A stretch of DNA of 64,000 nucleotides, taken from Trichosporon coremiiforme. Taxonomy: Eukaryota > Basidiomycota > Tremellomycetes > Trichosporonales > Trichosporonaceae. A program made the translations under genes and the position numbers. A model generated the notes under the pieces. The model saw nothing but the letters and a program-made list of their open reading frames with translations. It did no database searches and was not told where the DNA came from. Positions 10,475-20,958 of this stretch are shown piece after piece; position 1 is the stretch's first letter; each line of letters opens with the position of its first letter. The stretch is taken from NCBI GenBank assembly GCA_039545355.1, contig BCJJ01000008.1, forward strand, positions 620,001-684,000, written 5' to 3'.

Positions 10475-13067
10475 ATGGCAGACGGATCCCTCATCATGGC
10501 TCCCGGCGCGAGCCTGCTCAGCACCGCGCTCACGCCCGTTGCCACTCTGCACACTGGCGGTGTCCTCGACGCTTCCGTCACCCACGCCATGCCCGGCAGC
10601 GAGACTGCCACCCTCGCCATCGCCAGCTCATCTGCGAGCCTTGTCCCGGCGGCAAAGCCCAGCATGAGCGTCCTCGACAAGGGCCAAATGATCCAGGGCA
10701 TCTTCAATGGTGAGTATTGTGAAATGCGACAGACAATGCGTGCTGCGACGGGGCGTTCACAAGCGGGTGGACTGTCTGGGTGGCAGTGAGGCATGTGACA
10801 TTTGACTGACGATCGCAGGCCAGATGTGCTACTACGAGACCTGGGTGCTTGCCGTGTTCATGGCGCTGCTCATCCTCTTCGTTCTGCCGCGGTTCTGGAC
10901 GCGACTCATGGCGTCCGTCGGCCGCAAGAAGAAGTCGGACTACGTCCAGAAACCCCACTACCAGACCAGCTACGCCTTTAACATGGAGCGGCAGCTGGGG
11001 CCCGTCGAGCAGCAGAAGAAGATCGTCGCAGGCGGCGATCTCAGCAAGGGCTGGCTGCTGCGCAAGGGCAAGGACGTCTCGACCGTCGGCGAGCCCGAGC
11101 TCGCACCCAAGGGCTACGGACACCGCTTCTCGATGTACCAGGGCTACATTGGCGACACGGGCACGCCGCGCTCCTCGCTCCTCCCTCCCGGCCACGTCCA
11201 GCCGCTCTCGCAGCGCAGCAACGTCGACCGCCTCCTCGGCTGGGCACCGTTCAGCCGCTGGCCGTTCCCGCTGAACACGCGTGCAAACGTGACTCAGCTC
11301 TTCATCATTGGCTGTTACATCGGCATCAACGTCTGGGCAGTCTGCTGGCGTTCCGACGTCCGCAAGGTCAACCCCGTCACGGGCCTTGGATCCGACTACA
11401 AGCGCACGGGCGCGATTGCCATGGCGCAGACGCCCGTCGTCATCGCGCTCGGCGTCCGCGGCAACCTCGTCGGCCTGCTGCTCGGCAAGAGCTACGACCA
11501 CCTGCGCATCATCCACAAGGTGTCCGGCCGCGTCGTCTTCCTCTGCGGCGTCATTCACTCTGCCTTCTTCATCAACAAGTGGCTGCAGGGCGGCCACTTT
11601 GCCGCGGCGAGCGCCAGTGCCGTCGGCGTGACGGGCTACGTCGCGTTCGGCGCTCTGCTGCTCATCTTCCTGACCTCACTTCCCATCGTGCGCCGCTGGG
11701 CGTACAACTTCTTCCACATCTGCCACTTCATCGGCATCGTCGCGTTCCTGGCCGGCCTCGGCGCGCACGTCCCCTACACGATGCCGTGGTGCGTTGCCGG
11801 CGGCGCCATCTATGCCGCCAGCATGATCATCCAGCTGTTCAAGACACGCGTCGCCGAGGCCGAGCTCGTCGCCCTCCCCGGCTGCACCACTACGGTTGTC
11901 ACAATCCCCGGGCTCACGACCGGCTGGCGCCCCGGCCAGCACGTGCGTCTGCGTGTCATGTCCCTCGGTCCCGCCAAGATTGCCGAGGCGCACCCGTTCA
12001 CTATTGCGAGCGCGCCTGACTGCGGCGGCCTTGTTCTCCTCGCTAAGGCGGCCGGCGACTGGACGACGTCCCTGTACCACTACGCCGCGACCGAGGGAGA
12101 GCTCGACCCCGAGGTCGGCGTCATCAGGCGCCGCGCCCGTGTCACCGTCGAAGGTCCCTACGGCGGACTGGGCAACACGCTGCCGAACGCCTTTTCTTCT
12201 GTCGTCGTCGTCGCCGGCGGAAGCGGGATCAGCCACGCCCTCGGCCTCGCGCAGGATCTCGTCAGCCGCTCGCCCTCTGGCGCCGTTCAGGCGCGCACGG
12301 TCGATCTCGTCTGGGTCGTGCGCACCGAGGCCCAGGCTAAAGCCATCATGCCGACTCTGCTCTCGCTCGTGGCGCAGGCACGCCGTTGGGAAGCCCGCGC
12401 GCTCGACGGGCGCAGCCGCGGCGCCGACCTCGCCCTCCCGACCGCGCTGCGCGTGCACGTCTTCGTCACTCGGCTCCCCAAGAGCTCGCCCCTGACGCTT
12501 GTTCCCAGCGGGTACAGGGCCAAGCTGCGCAAGGCAGGCCAGGAGCTCCCGCCGCCTCCTGACTCTGATTCCGAATCCGCCAACTCTTGCATCAAGGAGA
12601 AGGAGAAGGACATCGAGGTGCTCTCCGACAGCGGCTCGGACACCTCCTCCGAGGGCCACTGGGTCATGTCGCGCAGCACCACGGGCACGTCAGAGGACTG
12701 GGCCGAGCTGGCCAGTGCCGCCGGCCTGGGCCGTAAACAATCCCTCGCCGAGAGGACCAAGGCCGACTGGCTGGAACGCAACCCGTCCAATGCCTCGGTT
12801 GCGCGTCTGCACGCCCGCGTCACGAACGCCGCGGCGCCAATGAGCACAGTGTCGACGTACCGCGGCCGGCCGGACATTGGTGGCGTCATCGGGACTATTG
12901 TGGACGAAACGGCGGGCCGCGAGGCCAGAGCCAACGGTATGCTTGTGACTACGTGTGGGCCCGAGCATCTCGTCAACGATACCCGCGACGCGTGCAGGGG
13001 CGTCGAGGGGTGGAAGAAGAGCGCGGTGGGTGGGTTGGAGTTTGAGGCGGAGTTTTTCGCATTCTAG
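10475..13067 (+). CDS. Ferric reductase transmembrane component (FRE family)
   Basis: Exons 10475-10709 and 10819-13067 give 827 residues; the splice restores IFNGQMCYYE. After about 80 luminal residues come roughly seven membrane segments between residues 81 and 420. Two His-x13-His pairs, H311/H325 (HKVSGRVVFLCGVIH) and H381/H395 (HFIGIVAFLAGLGAH), match the bis-heme ligands of the ferric reductase/NADPH oxidase family. FAD binding is indicated by HPFTIAS near residue 470, and NADPH binding by VVVAGGSGIS near 545 and TTCGP near 790. The family moves electrons from cytosolic NADPH across the plasma membrane to reduce Fe(III) or Cu(II) for uptake. Between the GGSGIS and CGP motifs there is a long acidic, Ser-rich insert (about residues 570-690) that could be phosphorylated. 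Metal specificity cannot be read from sequence. Confidence 0.9.
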
Positions 13068-13071
13068 CCGG

Positions 13072-13086
13072 GCGAGCGGAGCGAGC
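13072..13086 (+). repeat. GCGAGCGNAGCGAGC word, FRE 3' flank
   Basis: Copy GCGAGCGGAGCGAGC begins five bases after the ferric reductase stop codon, in the sense orientation of that gene. One of six copies or near-copies found in this window in introns or 3' flanks. Confidence 0.6.
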
Positions 13087-13275
13087 CTGAGCGACCTCTT
13101 AGAAACCTCAAGAAGTGTACTTCGTACCTTCGGCTCTGTCGATCAGCCCGGAGCCCAGCATGCCGAACCACAAGGGGCCGCGCCAGTCGCTGGCCCCTGT
13201 ACCATTTTCATCATTAGCTCATTCGCTGTACCATAGCCAAAACGATCATGCACTGTACTCTGTGTAAAGCTGGGG

Positions 13276-13305
13276 NGCGGAGAACCTACCNGGGGGGGGG
13301 GGGGG
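13276..13305. other. Ambiguous bases beside a 14-G run
   Basis: Single N at 13276 and at 13291, the second directly before 14 consecutive G. This lies in the convergent 3' region between the ferric reductase and the minus-strand fusion gene. The ambiguity most likely reflects difficult sequencing through the homopolymer. Confidence 0.9.
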
Positions 13306-13454
13306 AGTCGATGGGGAGATGTCAGTGTGATCCGAACGCTGCGGCGCCCCGTCCCTCTGTCCGCAAACCACAGCCTAGTCCAACAAGTATCCATACGGTA
13401 TCCATGCTAATAATGATCTAAAGTGTGACAAGAATCTCCCTCGGAGCTCGGAGC

Positions 13455-16400
13455 TCAGAGACCTGGGTTGGCCTCAGCAGCCTCAGCCTCAGCCTGGGCC
13501 TGGGCCTTCTTCCTCTCCTCCTCCGCCTTGGCATCCTGAGCTTTGTGATGTTCCTCCTTGGCTTTACGTTCAGCCTCTTTCGCCTCTTCCTCCTTCCGCT
13601 GTCTCTCTCGTTCCTTCTCCTCCTTGACGCGTTTCTGCTCCGCCTCCTCCGCCTTGAGCCTCTGCGCGGCTTCAATCTTCTTCTTCTCCTCGTCTTGCTT
13701 TTTGCGCTTCTGCTCTTCTTCCTCTTGGCGCATCTTCTCCTCCTCTTCCTTCTTGCGCTTCTCCTCCTCGGCCTTCTCCCTCGCCTCTTCTTCGGCGGTG
13801 AGCGGGCGGGTCGGGTAGGCCGTGCGCAGACGCATGCCCGCCTCGTGCAGGGCGTAGAACATGGGCCCGCGCTTCGAGAGTTCCTCCTCCGCCTTGCCGT
13901 CTGCGGGATACATGAACGCATCCCTGATTGCGACAATGTTGGCCTGGATCTGTTCCAGCCTCGACAACGGAATGGAAGCAAGCAGGTCCTCGATATGGTC
14001 CAGTTCGGTCGGGTGCACACGCACACTGATCTGGGACCAGTCAATCAAGCCGGCAAAGGGGTAGTGCGTATCTTCCGAGGTGAGGACGGGGATGCAGCCG
14101 GCGAAAATCGCGTCGTTCACACGAGGGGACCAGCCGGCGATTCCGCGCGGTTGCGGGCAGAACCGCGCCGTGTTCAGTTCCTCGAGGTAGTCGTCGTACT
14201 TGTCGATGTGGTTCTGCGGTCCTTGGCCGGGCAGGAGCTCACGCTCGCCAGCCCCGCCTCGGGGACACGCGAGGCGGAGACGCTCCGATTTGCCGCTGCC
14301 CCAGTACGTTCCGGCCCACGATATGAGACGGGGACGCTCGGAGACGGGCTTGATGCTCGAGACTGTTGGGAAGGAGGCCAGCAGGCGCGGACTGGTGCAT
14401 GAGCGGGGGGGCACGACGACGTCCTGGGCGGGGCGGTAGCAGGGGGAGAACCAGTCGCCCATCACACTGAACACGAGCGTGTTCTTCAGCAGTGGGTCGG
14501 GGTAGAGCCTGTGGTCCTGGCGCGCACTCCAGATCTCCCACGTGAAGGCGAGGCAGATGCCCCAGTCGTGCGTCATCACGAGCGACACGGCCTTCTCGCC
14601 CGTGTTGATGCCGGGAATGCTGGCCTGGGCATGGTGCCACACGTCGTGGAGGATGAAGTCGGCGCCCTCGCAGTGCTGATACACGGGCAGCACGATCAGA
14701 TCGGCTTCCTCGGCGGAAACGGAAATGTGCCGCATCGCGCGGTACATCATGCTATCGGCTGAGAAGCAGTGCGTCGGCTGCAGCTTGTGGCACTCGGCCG
14801 CTTCGATCTCGGCCTCCTTCGGGTAGCCCGACACGACGTGGACCTTGATGAACTCGCGCTCGTCCTTCAATGTCGCAATGTAAGCGCGCGCCTCCGGCAA
14901 GAGGACGTCACGCCAATCAACCTTGGCCGCCATCTCCTCCAGGATTGGGTCGTGTGCCTTAAACTTGCCCAGGGGGGAGGTGCTGTCGATGGCGGCGCTC
15001 TTGCGCGCCGGGCGGTTCAGCGACAGTAATGGGTTCTCGCGGCGGCGCGGGCAGCCGTCGGCCTGCACGCATCGACACTGGCCCGTCTGCATGCAGACTG
15101 TAGGGGATCCGCAGTCGTTCCAGCACGGGGGCAGATCCTTGAGCACCCACTCGTCGGGCTTGCTGCTCAGCCTGCCGGGGGTGGTGCCGCTGCTCTCGCC
15201 CTTGGCTGTGCGCTCCTCGGTCTGCTCGAGCTCGGCCGTGAGCTGCTTGTAGTAGTTGAAGCTCTCCTCGGCGCGCCAGCAGAGGTGCGCGCGGCGCGAG
15301 CTGTTGAACGCAATGTCGCCCTCGGTGCCGAACCGGATGTCCGAGCTCTCGGCGTCGTCGAGGAAAAGCGGCCAGTCGCCCTCGCGAGGGCAGCAGAGAA
15401 TGTTCAGGCGCACGTCGTACTTGGGGTCAGACTTGGGCGCGGACAGCTGGAAGTACGTCTGTCCCTCGGCCCCGACGAGCGCGTCGAGCTGCCGCTCGCG
15501 ACCGGCCAGGAAGACCTTGATCTCCGAGCTGTCCGGCGCCACTTCGAGCTCAAAGTCGCCCATGAACCGGGCCGCCTCTTCGGGTTTCTTCGGGTTGTAG
15601 AGCTCAAACTCGACCGGCTTGTCGCTATGCAGGTTGTCGCGCGGGATGCCGAGGTATCCCATGCCCTTCTCCTCCCTGAAGCGCGCGGAGGTGCGGCCGT
15701 TGCCCTTCTTCGCCGCGTCCGCGGGCACGTCGAGAATCCACACGGTCGCGTTCCAGTTGTACCCGTCCACCTTTGTCGCGTTCGCGAGGCAGTGTTTCCC
15801 GTCCTCGCATTTCAAGTGGTGGATCAGGCCCCTGTTGTTGAACCCAACGTTGGCCGTGCAGTTCTGCAGCTTCCAGAGGTCGTGGTTACGCTTGTCCTCT
15901 TCCGTGACGTGCGTCATGGCGTCGAGACCGGGAAGAGTGCTGTGCGCGCAGTGCTTGGAGATGAAGTCGAAGGTGTAGTCCCTCGATGCAGCGGCGGCGC
16001 GGCGGAACACAGTCGCCAGCCCCTGCGGGGGCGCGACGCTCGGCTCCCACTTCAGCTCCTCCTTGGCATGCGCGTTCGAATATTCGGGGACGCCGTTCCA
16101 GTGCTTCTTCGTGCGCCCGACGTCGCGGATCGGCGACTTGGTTCCCGTCTCGACGCGTACGAGACGTACAATCTCCTCCTGCAGCCAGCGCTTGCCGCCG
16201 GCCACGAGGTTGTACGTCTCGAGTGAGGGCAGCTGACCACTGCGCGCGGCCTGGTCGAGGTGGTCGACGACCTTGATCACGCCCGCCACGGCGTCGTCGA
16301 CGTGCAGCAGGTCGAGGGGCGGCTGGTCGCTGTCGTACTGAATGGGCAAAGACGCAAAGGCTTGCGACAACAACCGCGGGATCCAGGCAGACGGGATGGA

Positions 16401-17372
16401 CACGTTGCGCGAGTATCCGTACACCTCGGAGAAGCGGACGATGGCGCCATGGAACTGCGATGCGTCCTTCTTCACCGCGTTTTCGGTGTACTCGTAGTGC
16501 GCCTCTTTCACGGCGGCCTCGGTGGCGCCCTTGGCCGCGCGGTCAAACGAGTTCTGCACCGCGTCCTCGGCCGCCTTCTTCGTCCGTCCCAGCGCGGTGA
16601 CGGGCTGGATGAACGTCGTCTCTGTGATGGGCGGGCCGGTCTCCTTGCCGAACACGTCCATGCTGGAGCCGAGTAGCACCCATGGCGCGCTCTTCCCCTT
16701 GCGCATGCCGAGCACGTTCTTGCCGGCCTTGTTCGCGTCGACGACGAGCTTCTCGACCTGCGTCATGACCGCGCGCGTCCCGTCGACGTTGACCTCGGCG
16801 CACGCGTCGTACTTGGGCGCACACCACTGTTCGAGCGACACGGCCGCAAAGTGCAGAATGCCAGAGTACTCGTGCTTGGCGAGCAGGTCGGGCAGCACGC
16901 TGCTCGACGGCAGAATGTTGCCCCTGTAATACTCGACGTCGTGGTGCAGCGTCGCCGGTCGCGGAGCAATGTCGAGCGCGTGCACCTTGTATCCGGACTT
17001 GATGAGCTCTTCGGCGACGACCTGGCCGAGACTGCCCGCGCCGCCGGTGATGAGCACGAGGCGGCCAGACTTGCCCCGCGACGGGCCGAAGATGGGCGGG
17101 AGCCACTTGCTGCCCCCGCTGCTGGAGCCCTTGCCGTAAGCCTTGATGAACTCGTCCTCGATCAGGTCCTCGTCCATTGCCGGGTCCCATGTGCCGAGGC
17201 CGGGAACGTGTGATCCATGGTTGGGACGTTGCTGAGAGGAAGCTGCGCGTTGGTAGTCGTCGAGGGGGGAGTGGTAGACGGAGCCGGTGAGGAGGTATAC
17301 GACGAGTGGGATGGCGGCGAGGATGATGAAGAAGCGATAACGCCTCACCAAGCCGAGGAAGGGGACCGGCAT
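13455..17372 (-). CDS. Type II membrane fusion protein: epimerase-like SDR domain plus exostosin (GT47-like) domain
   Basis: One frame of 1305 residues without introns. Residues 13-32 form a single membrane anchor after a short basic cytosolic tail, as in Golgi glycosyltransferases. Residues about 103-450 are an extended SDR, NAD-dependent sugar-nucleotide epimerase/dehydratase type, with TGGAGSLG at 109-116, ILHFAAVS and LLGSSMDVFG. The position expected to hold the catalytic Tyr of YxxxK reads LGRTK, with Leu261 and Lys265. Residues about 480-720 are a middle region with several Cys and Asn glycosylation sequons. Near 740 lies a short EGF-like Cys cluster (CWNDCGSPTVCMQTGQCRC). Residues about 800-1180 match exostosin-type glycosyltransferases (GVSP-like block PRGIAGWSPRVNDAIFAGCIPV). 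Residues about 1195-1300 are a Glu/Lys coiled coil. It is divergent from a mannosyltransferase gene. Donor sugar and acceptor are unknown; a role in wall or capsule glycan synthesis is inference. Confidence 0.8.
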   Translation of the reverse strand: MPVPFLGLVRRYRFFIILAAIPLVVYLLTGSVYHSPLDDYQRAASSQQRPNHGSHVPGLGTWDPAMDEDLIEDEFIKAYGKGSSSGGSKWLPPIFGPSRGKSGRLVLITGGAGSLGQVVAEELIKSGYKVHALDIAPRPATLHHDVEYYRGNILPSSSVLPDLLAKHEYSGILHFAAVSLEQWCAPKYDACAEVNVDGTRAVMTQVEKLVVDANKAGKNVLGMRKGKSAPWVLLGSSMDVFGKETGPPITETTFIQPVTALGRTKKAAEDAVQNSFDRAAKGATEAAVKEAHYEYTENAVKKDASQFHGAIVRFSEVYGYSRNVSIPSAWIPRLLSQAFASLPIQYDSDQPPLDLLHVDDAVAGVIKVVDHLDQAARSGQLPSLETYNLVAGGKRWLQEEIVRLVRVETGTKSPIRDVGRTKKHWNGVPEYSNAHAKEELKWEPSVAPPQGLATVFRRAAAASRDYTFDFISKHCAHSTLPGLDAMTHVTEEDKRNHDLWKLQNCTANVGFNNRGLIHHLKCEDGKHCLANATKVDGYNWNATVWILDVPADAAKKGNGRTSARFREEKGMGYLGIPRDNLHSDKPVEFELYNPKKPEEAARFMGDFELEVAPDSSEIKVFLAGRERQLDALVGAEGQTYFQLSAPKSDPKYDVRLNILCCPREGDWPLFLDDAESSDIRFGTEGDIAFNSSRRAHLCWRAEESFNYYKQLTAELEQTEERTAKGESSGTTPGRLSSKPDEWVLKDLPPCWNDCGSPTVCMQTGQCRCVQADGCPRRRENPLLSLNRPARKSAAIDSTSPLGKFKAHDPILEEMAAKVDWRDVLLPEARAYIATLKDEREFIKVHVVSGYPKEAEIEAAECHKLQPTHCFSADSMMYRAMRHISVSAEEADLIVLPVYQHCEGADFILHDVWHHAQASIPGINTGEKAVSLVMTHDWGICLAFTWEIWSARQDHRLYPDPLLKNTLVFSVMGDWFSPCYRPAQDVVVPPRSCTSPRLLASFPTVSSIKPVSERPRLISWAGTYWGSGKSERLRLACPRGGAGERELLPGQGPQNHIDKYDDYLEELNTARFCPQPRGIAGWSPRVNDAIFAGCIPVLTSEDTHYPFAGLIDWSQISVRVHPTELDHIEDLLASIPLSRLEQIQANIVAIRDAFMYPADGKAEEELSKRGPMFYALHEAGMRLRTAYPTRPLTAEEEAREKAEEEKRKKEEEEKMRQEEEEQKRKKQDEEKKKIEAAQRLKAEEAEQKRVKEEKERERQRKEEEAKEAERKAKEEHHKAQDAKAEEERKKAQAQAEAEAAEANPGL

Positions 17373-18074
17373 GGTGAGAGTGTTACGTGTGTAGGTCGAT
17401 TGGTGGTGGTGGTGGAGTTGGGCAAGATGTCAAAGTCAAGATGATACGTGGTGGTGTTCTCGATCAGTGCTGAGTGTGCGTGCGTGCCTCGTGGATATCC
17501 GCTATGGTGAGGGTGAGTGCAGCGAGTATCTGCCGCGGTATCGGCTTGGGGGGCTCAGGGTGATTTGCGAAGGAGCAAGGGCCACACCCCTTGCCTCAGT
17601 CTCATGTCCCATACTCCATCGTATCCGCAGCCCACGCCCACTCTCAGCGCTTCCTGCGTCCCGGACGCCTGTCTGCAACTCGCTGACAGAGCATGCATAT
17701 GTGGTGCATCTGCACCCAAGTGTTCAAAGACGTCGTTTGAATGAACGTGCCAGCAAGGTTCAAGTGCCCTCCTGCCCTTCTCCCCCTTCGCCCTGAAAAA
17801 AGTCGCGAGTGTTCCGGAGTGGTGGGAGTCTGCCGGGCGAAGATCTGACTGCAGCAGGTATTCAGGCACGGGGAACAGCGCATGGCCGCATGGCCGCACG
17901 GGATCGTCCCGTGGGCGAGACACCCCTGCCCGATTCACCACGCGTCCACCGCTGCACTGTGCACGCACGCTCGCACGCACGCACGCACGCACGCTCGATT
18001 GCTTCTCGATCCCATATCCACATTTCCCTTCATCCACCACCCCACCACCACCTCCTTACCACCCACAACCACAC
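17373..18074. promoter_or_regulatory. Divergent promoter of two glycosylation genes
   Basis: This 702-bp gap separates the start codons of the exostosin fusion (minus) and the mannosyltransferase (plus). It contains a GCAC tandem stretch at about 17958-17993 and a CT/CA-rich leader directly before the plus-strand ATG. Shared regulation is suggested by arrangement only; no named binding site was recognised. Confidence 0.5.
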
Positions 18075-19971
18075 ATGACCGCGGCGACAGCCTACCCCCC
18101 AGCCGCGGGGGGCAGCCACGACCCCTCCACCTCCGGTGTCCGCGGCGGCCTCCGCTTCCGCATGCGACCAGTGCAGGCCGCGCTGCTCTTCGCCGTCGTC
18201 GTCCTCTTGCTGTCGCCAGCCTTCATCGGCGAGGACCGTCGCGACCACCTGCGTTCCTACGTCGCCGCCTCGATCCAGAAGACGCCCGGGTCACAGCAAG
18301 TCGCCCAGCCCACGGGCGGCCTGGACCCGCATCAGGTGCCATTGACACTGGAGGCGCGGCTGGAGCACTTCCTCTCGCGCCCCGCGCTCGACCACGGCGA
18401 GTCCGAGATCGTCAACGCGTACCAGTGTCCGCACTACACCTTCAGCCGCGACACGTACTTCTTCCACGAGGCGGACGAGGGCGCGCGTATCGACCGATGG
18501 AAGAAGCTCGACAAGAACGCGGTCAAGCTCGCAAGGAGCAAGATTGTCGAGTATTTCAAGGAACTGGATAAGAAGAAGGTGCCCCTGATCTGGGACAGGA
18601 GCATGGAGAGGGACACGCCGGCGCATCTCCGTCGCGGCATCATTTACACGGGAGGCGGGCACTGGGTGAGTGACTCTGACCGCCGCCGAGCGCAGCGAGG
18701 TCGTCGGCCATGGCTGATCGCTGGCTGGGCAGGCAATCTTGCCTGCGGCCATAACCGCTAGCGCCTTAGCGAAACCCTTGAGAGCCCCGCTGACAGTAAC
18801 AGAAGGACATTGAGCGCCTGCGCTGGTCGCTGGACGTGCTGCGCAACGTGCTGAAATCCACGCTGCCAGTGGAGATCTACCACTACGAGGGCGAGTTTGC
18901 GGACGAGAAGCTGCGCAAAGAGTTCATCGACGACTACGGCGTCACCCTCGTGCAGTCCAGTGCGAAGAAGACAGATGGCAAGGCGTGGCAGATCAAGAAC
19001 GCCGCCTTCGTCGACACGCGCTTCACTCAGTTCGTGTACATGGACAGCGACAACATCCCCCTCAGTGACCCCGCCGAGCTGTTTGAGTCTGTCGAGTTCA
19101 AGCAGGGCGGGAGCGTGTTCTGGCCCGATCTGAACAAGGACCATCCCGAGAATGCTATCTGGCGTGTTCTGGGGCGGGACTGCAGCGATGAGCACTGGCC
19201 CGCTGAGAGTGGACAGGTCCTGTTTGACAAGAGCGGTAACAACGGTCTCAACCTCGCCGTCCTGCATCTCAGCAACCACATGATGCTCGAGAGCGACTTT
19301 TACGGCGATCTCGGGTACGGCGACAAGGACACTTACGTGAGTTACCGAGCGAGCGGCGAGCGGAGCGACTCACGTCTGGCGCGGGGGTTGCTCAGCACGC
19401 AGTCCATCGCTGCTGGCACCTCTCCTCGCCCCTCGAAGCTACTACGGCAGTGAACTTCAGCTAACAACAGCGCTACTCATTCTACGCCCTCGGCCTGCCG
19501 TACCAAATGCCCTCGCGCATGTTCTCGAGTGTGGGCGGGTACCAACGCATGGACGCGCGTTCCGACCCCGACTTCTTCTGCGGCCACTCCCTCCTGCAGT
19601 GGGCCCTCACCCCGCAATCTGCCAAACACGACCCCAACTTCGAGCCCAAGCCCGGATTCCTGCACACCATCCTCCTGAAGGCGCGCTACGGCCTTCAGCC
19701 CGACAAGCTGCTTTCCCACGTGAAGCGCCCCCGGCTGAACCAGATCAACGACGAGCGCCTCGTCCGCACCCTGTACCAGTTCACGGGGGAGTGTTTCGCC
19801 ATCGACCTGAAGGGCCCCGATGGCGCGCCCAACGCGCCGAATTCCTACGGAGACGGGCAAGGCGTCGAGATCCAGACCTTCGAGGAGGTGCTAGGGTACA
19901 AGCCCGAGGTGTGGGAGTGGATAAGGGACAATTCGAAGAAGATTGCTGGGATTAATGTTCCTGGCGAGTAG
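18075..19971 (+). CDS. Golgi alpha-mannosyltransferase, MNN1/MNN2-like (GT71 type)
   Basis: Three exons, 18075-18665, 18803-19336 and 19471-19971, give 541 residues with both introns in phase 0. Residues 34-51 are a signal anchor (type II topology), followed by a stem region. The catalytic domain begins near residue 190 with GIIYTGGGHW. D278-S-D280 in YMDSDNIPL is a DxD motif for metal and nucleotide-sugar binding, and ESGQVLFDKSG is typical of the Mannosyl_trans3 family. Members add alpha-1,2 or alpha-1,3 mannose to glycoproteins in the Golgi using GDP-mannose. The gene is divergent from the epimerase-exostosin fusion, which suggests joint work on surface glycans. Both introns (137 and 134 bp) are longer than most in the window and each carries a GAGCGNAGCGA word. 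Linkage specificity cannot be decided. Confidence 0.82.
18688..18699 (+). repeat. GAGCGCAGCGAG word, mannosyltransferase intron 1
   Basis: Core of the dispersed GCGAGCGNAGCGAGC word, located about 20 bases after the GTGAGT donor of the 137-bp intron 18666-18802, in sense orientation. Confidence 0.55.
19356..19368 (+). repeat. GCGAGCGGAGCGA word, mannosyltransferase intron 2
   Basis: Sense-oriented copy starting 19 bases into the 134-bp intron 19337-19470. It is followed by CTCAC, so the intron start GTGAGT and ACTCAC could pair as a short hairpin. Confidence 0.55.
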
Positions 19972-20040
19972 AGTCGACATAGAGGATATTATGCAAGGGA
20001 GACGTTTTTGGTTCGTGGACTGGCAGAGCCGAGGGGGCTG

Positions 20041-20410
20041 ACCAGCCTGACAGAGCTGACAGAGCTGACAGAGCTGACAGAGATGACAGAGATGACAGAG
20101 ATGACAGAGCTGACAGAGATGACAGAGNNNNNNNNNNNNNNNNNNNNNNNNNNNNNNNNNNNNNNNNNNNNNNNNNNNNNNNNNNNNNNNNNNNNNNNNN
20201 NNNNNNNNNNNNNNNNNNNNNNNNNNNNNNNNNNNNNNNNNNNNNNNNNNNNNNNNNNNNNNNNNNNNNNNNNNNNNNNNNNNNNNNGCAGAGTAGGCAG
20301 AGTAGGCAGAGTAGGCAGAGTAGGCAGAGTAGGCAGAGTAGGCAGAGTAGGCAGAGTAGGCAGAGTAGGCAGAGTAGGCAGAATAGGCAGAGTAGGCGGA
20401 CTAGGCGGAC
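20041..20410. repeat. Two 9-bp tandem arrays flanking an assembly gap
   Basis: Left of the gap, 20041-20127 is built from 9-bp units of the form TGACAGAGM. Right of it, 20288 to about 20410 is a more regular array of GCAGAGTAG units, decaying to GGCGGACTA at its end. Both share a CAGAG core and a 9-bp period, so they are probably one array that drifted. It lies in the 3' flanks of two convergent genes. Confidence 0.85.
20128..20287. other. Assembly gap of 160 N
   Basis: A run of 160 undetermined bases inside the 9-bp tandem array. The real array length is unknown. Confidence 0.98.
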
Positions 20411-20958
20411 TAGGCCGAGTTCAGGCTTGGCTTTCGCAAGAGTCCCAGTGCCACCTCACAAGCATCTTTCGGGCCGCCGCCCGCCCTGCTCTGCGACGGC
20501 CGCCAGAGACTAGAGTGCACGCAACGTCAATCCAATTAAAAAATGCTTGCATCAGATAAAAACCTTATCATAATCAAAAATGCTCGAGACGCGGCTACCT
20601 ACAGTATCCACAGGTGTCTTGGGGTTCTATTCGAATGTATTGTAAAAGGGAATGAGGGGATGTATATGGACAAGAAACTAGCGTGCTGAGAAAGGCTTGT
20701 TCAGGGCGACACCTACGGCGTCCGCGTGAGCGGGAGGAAGGGGAATGAATCTCTCGACACTTCCTCAGACGAGGCAGAATAGGGAGCATGGAGCGGAGGC
20801 GTGCGGTGCAGCGTCTTTCTCGGTTTGAAGATGCGCGTGGGTGTTTCTGGCTCCTTCTCCTTCCCCTCCTGCTTGCCTCCCTCCTTCACCTCGCCCTCAT
20901 TTTCCCCGGACCCCCCAGCCTCAGCCTCAACCTCCGCCAGAGGGATCCGGGAAGCGCC

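Noticed and set aside
10704..11597. 297-codon minus-strand frame
   Set aside because: Antisense to the ferric reductase, with no domain and composition expected from the opposite strand.
15285..16226. 313-codon plus-strand frame
   Set aside because: Antisense shadow of the epimerase-exostosin fusion in GC-rich coding sequence.
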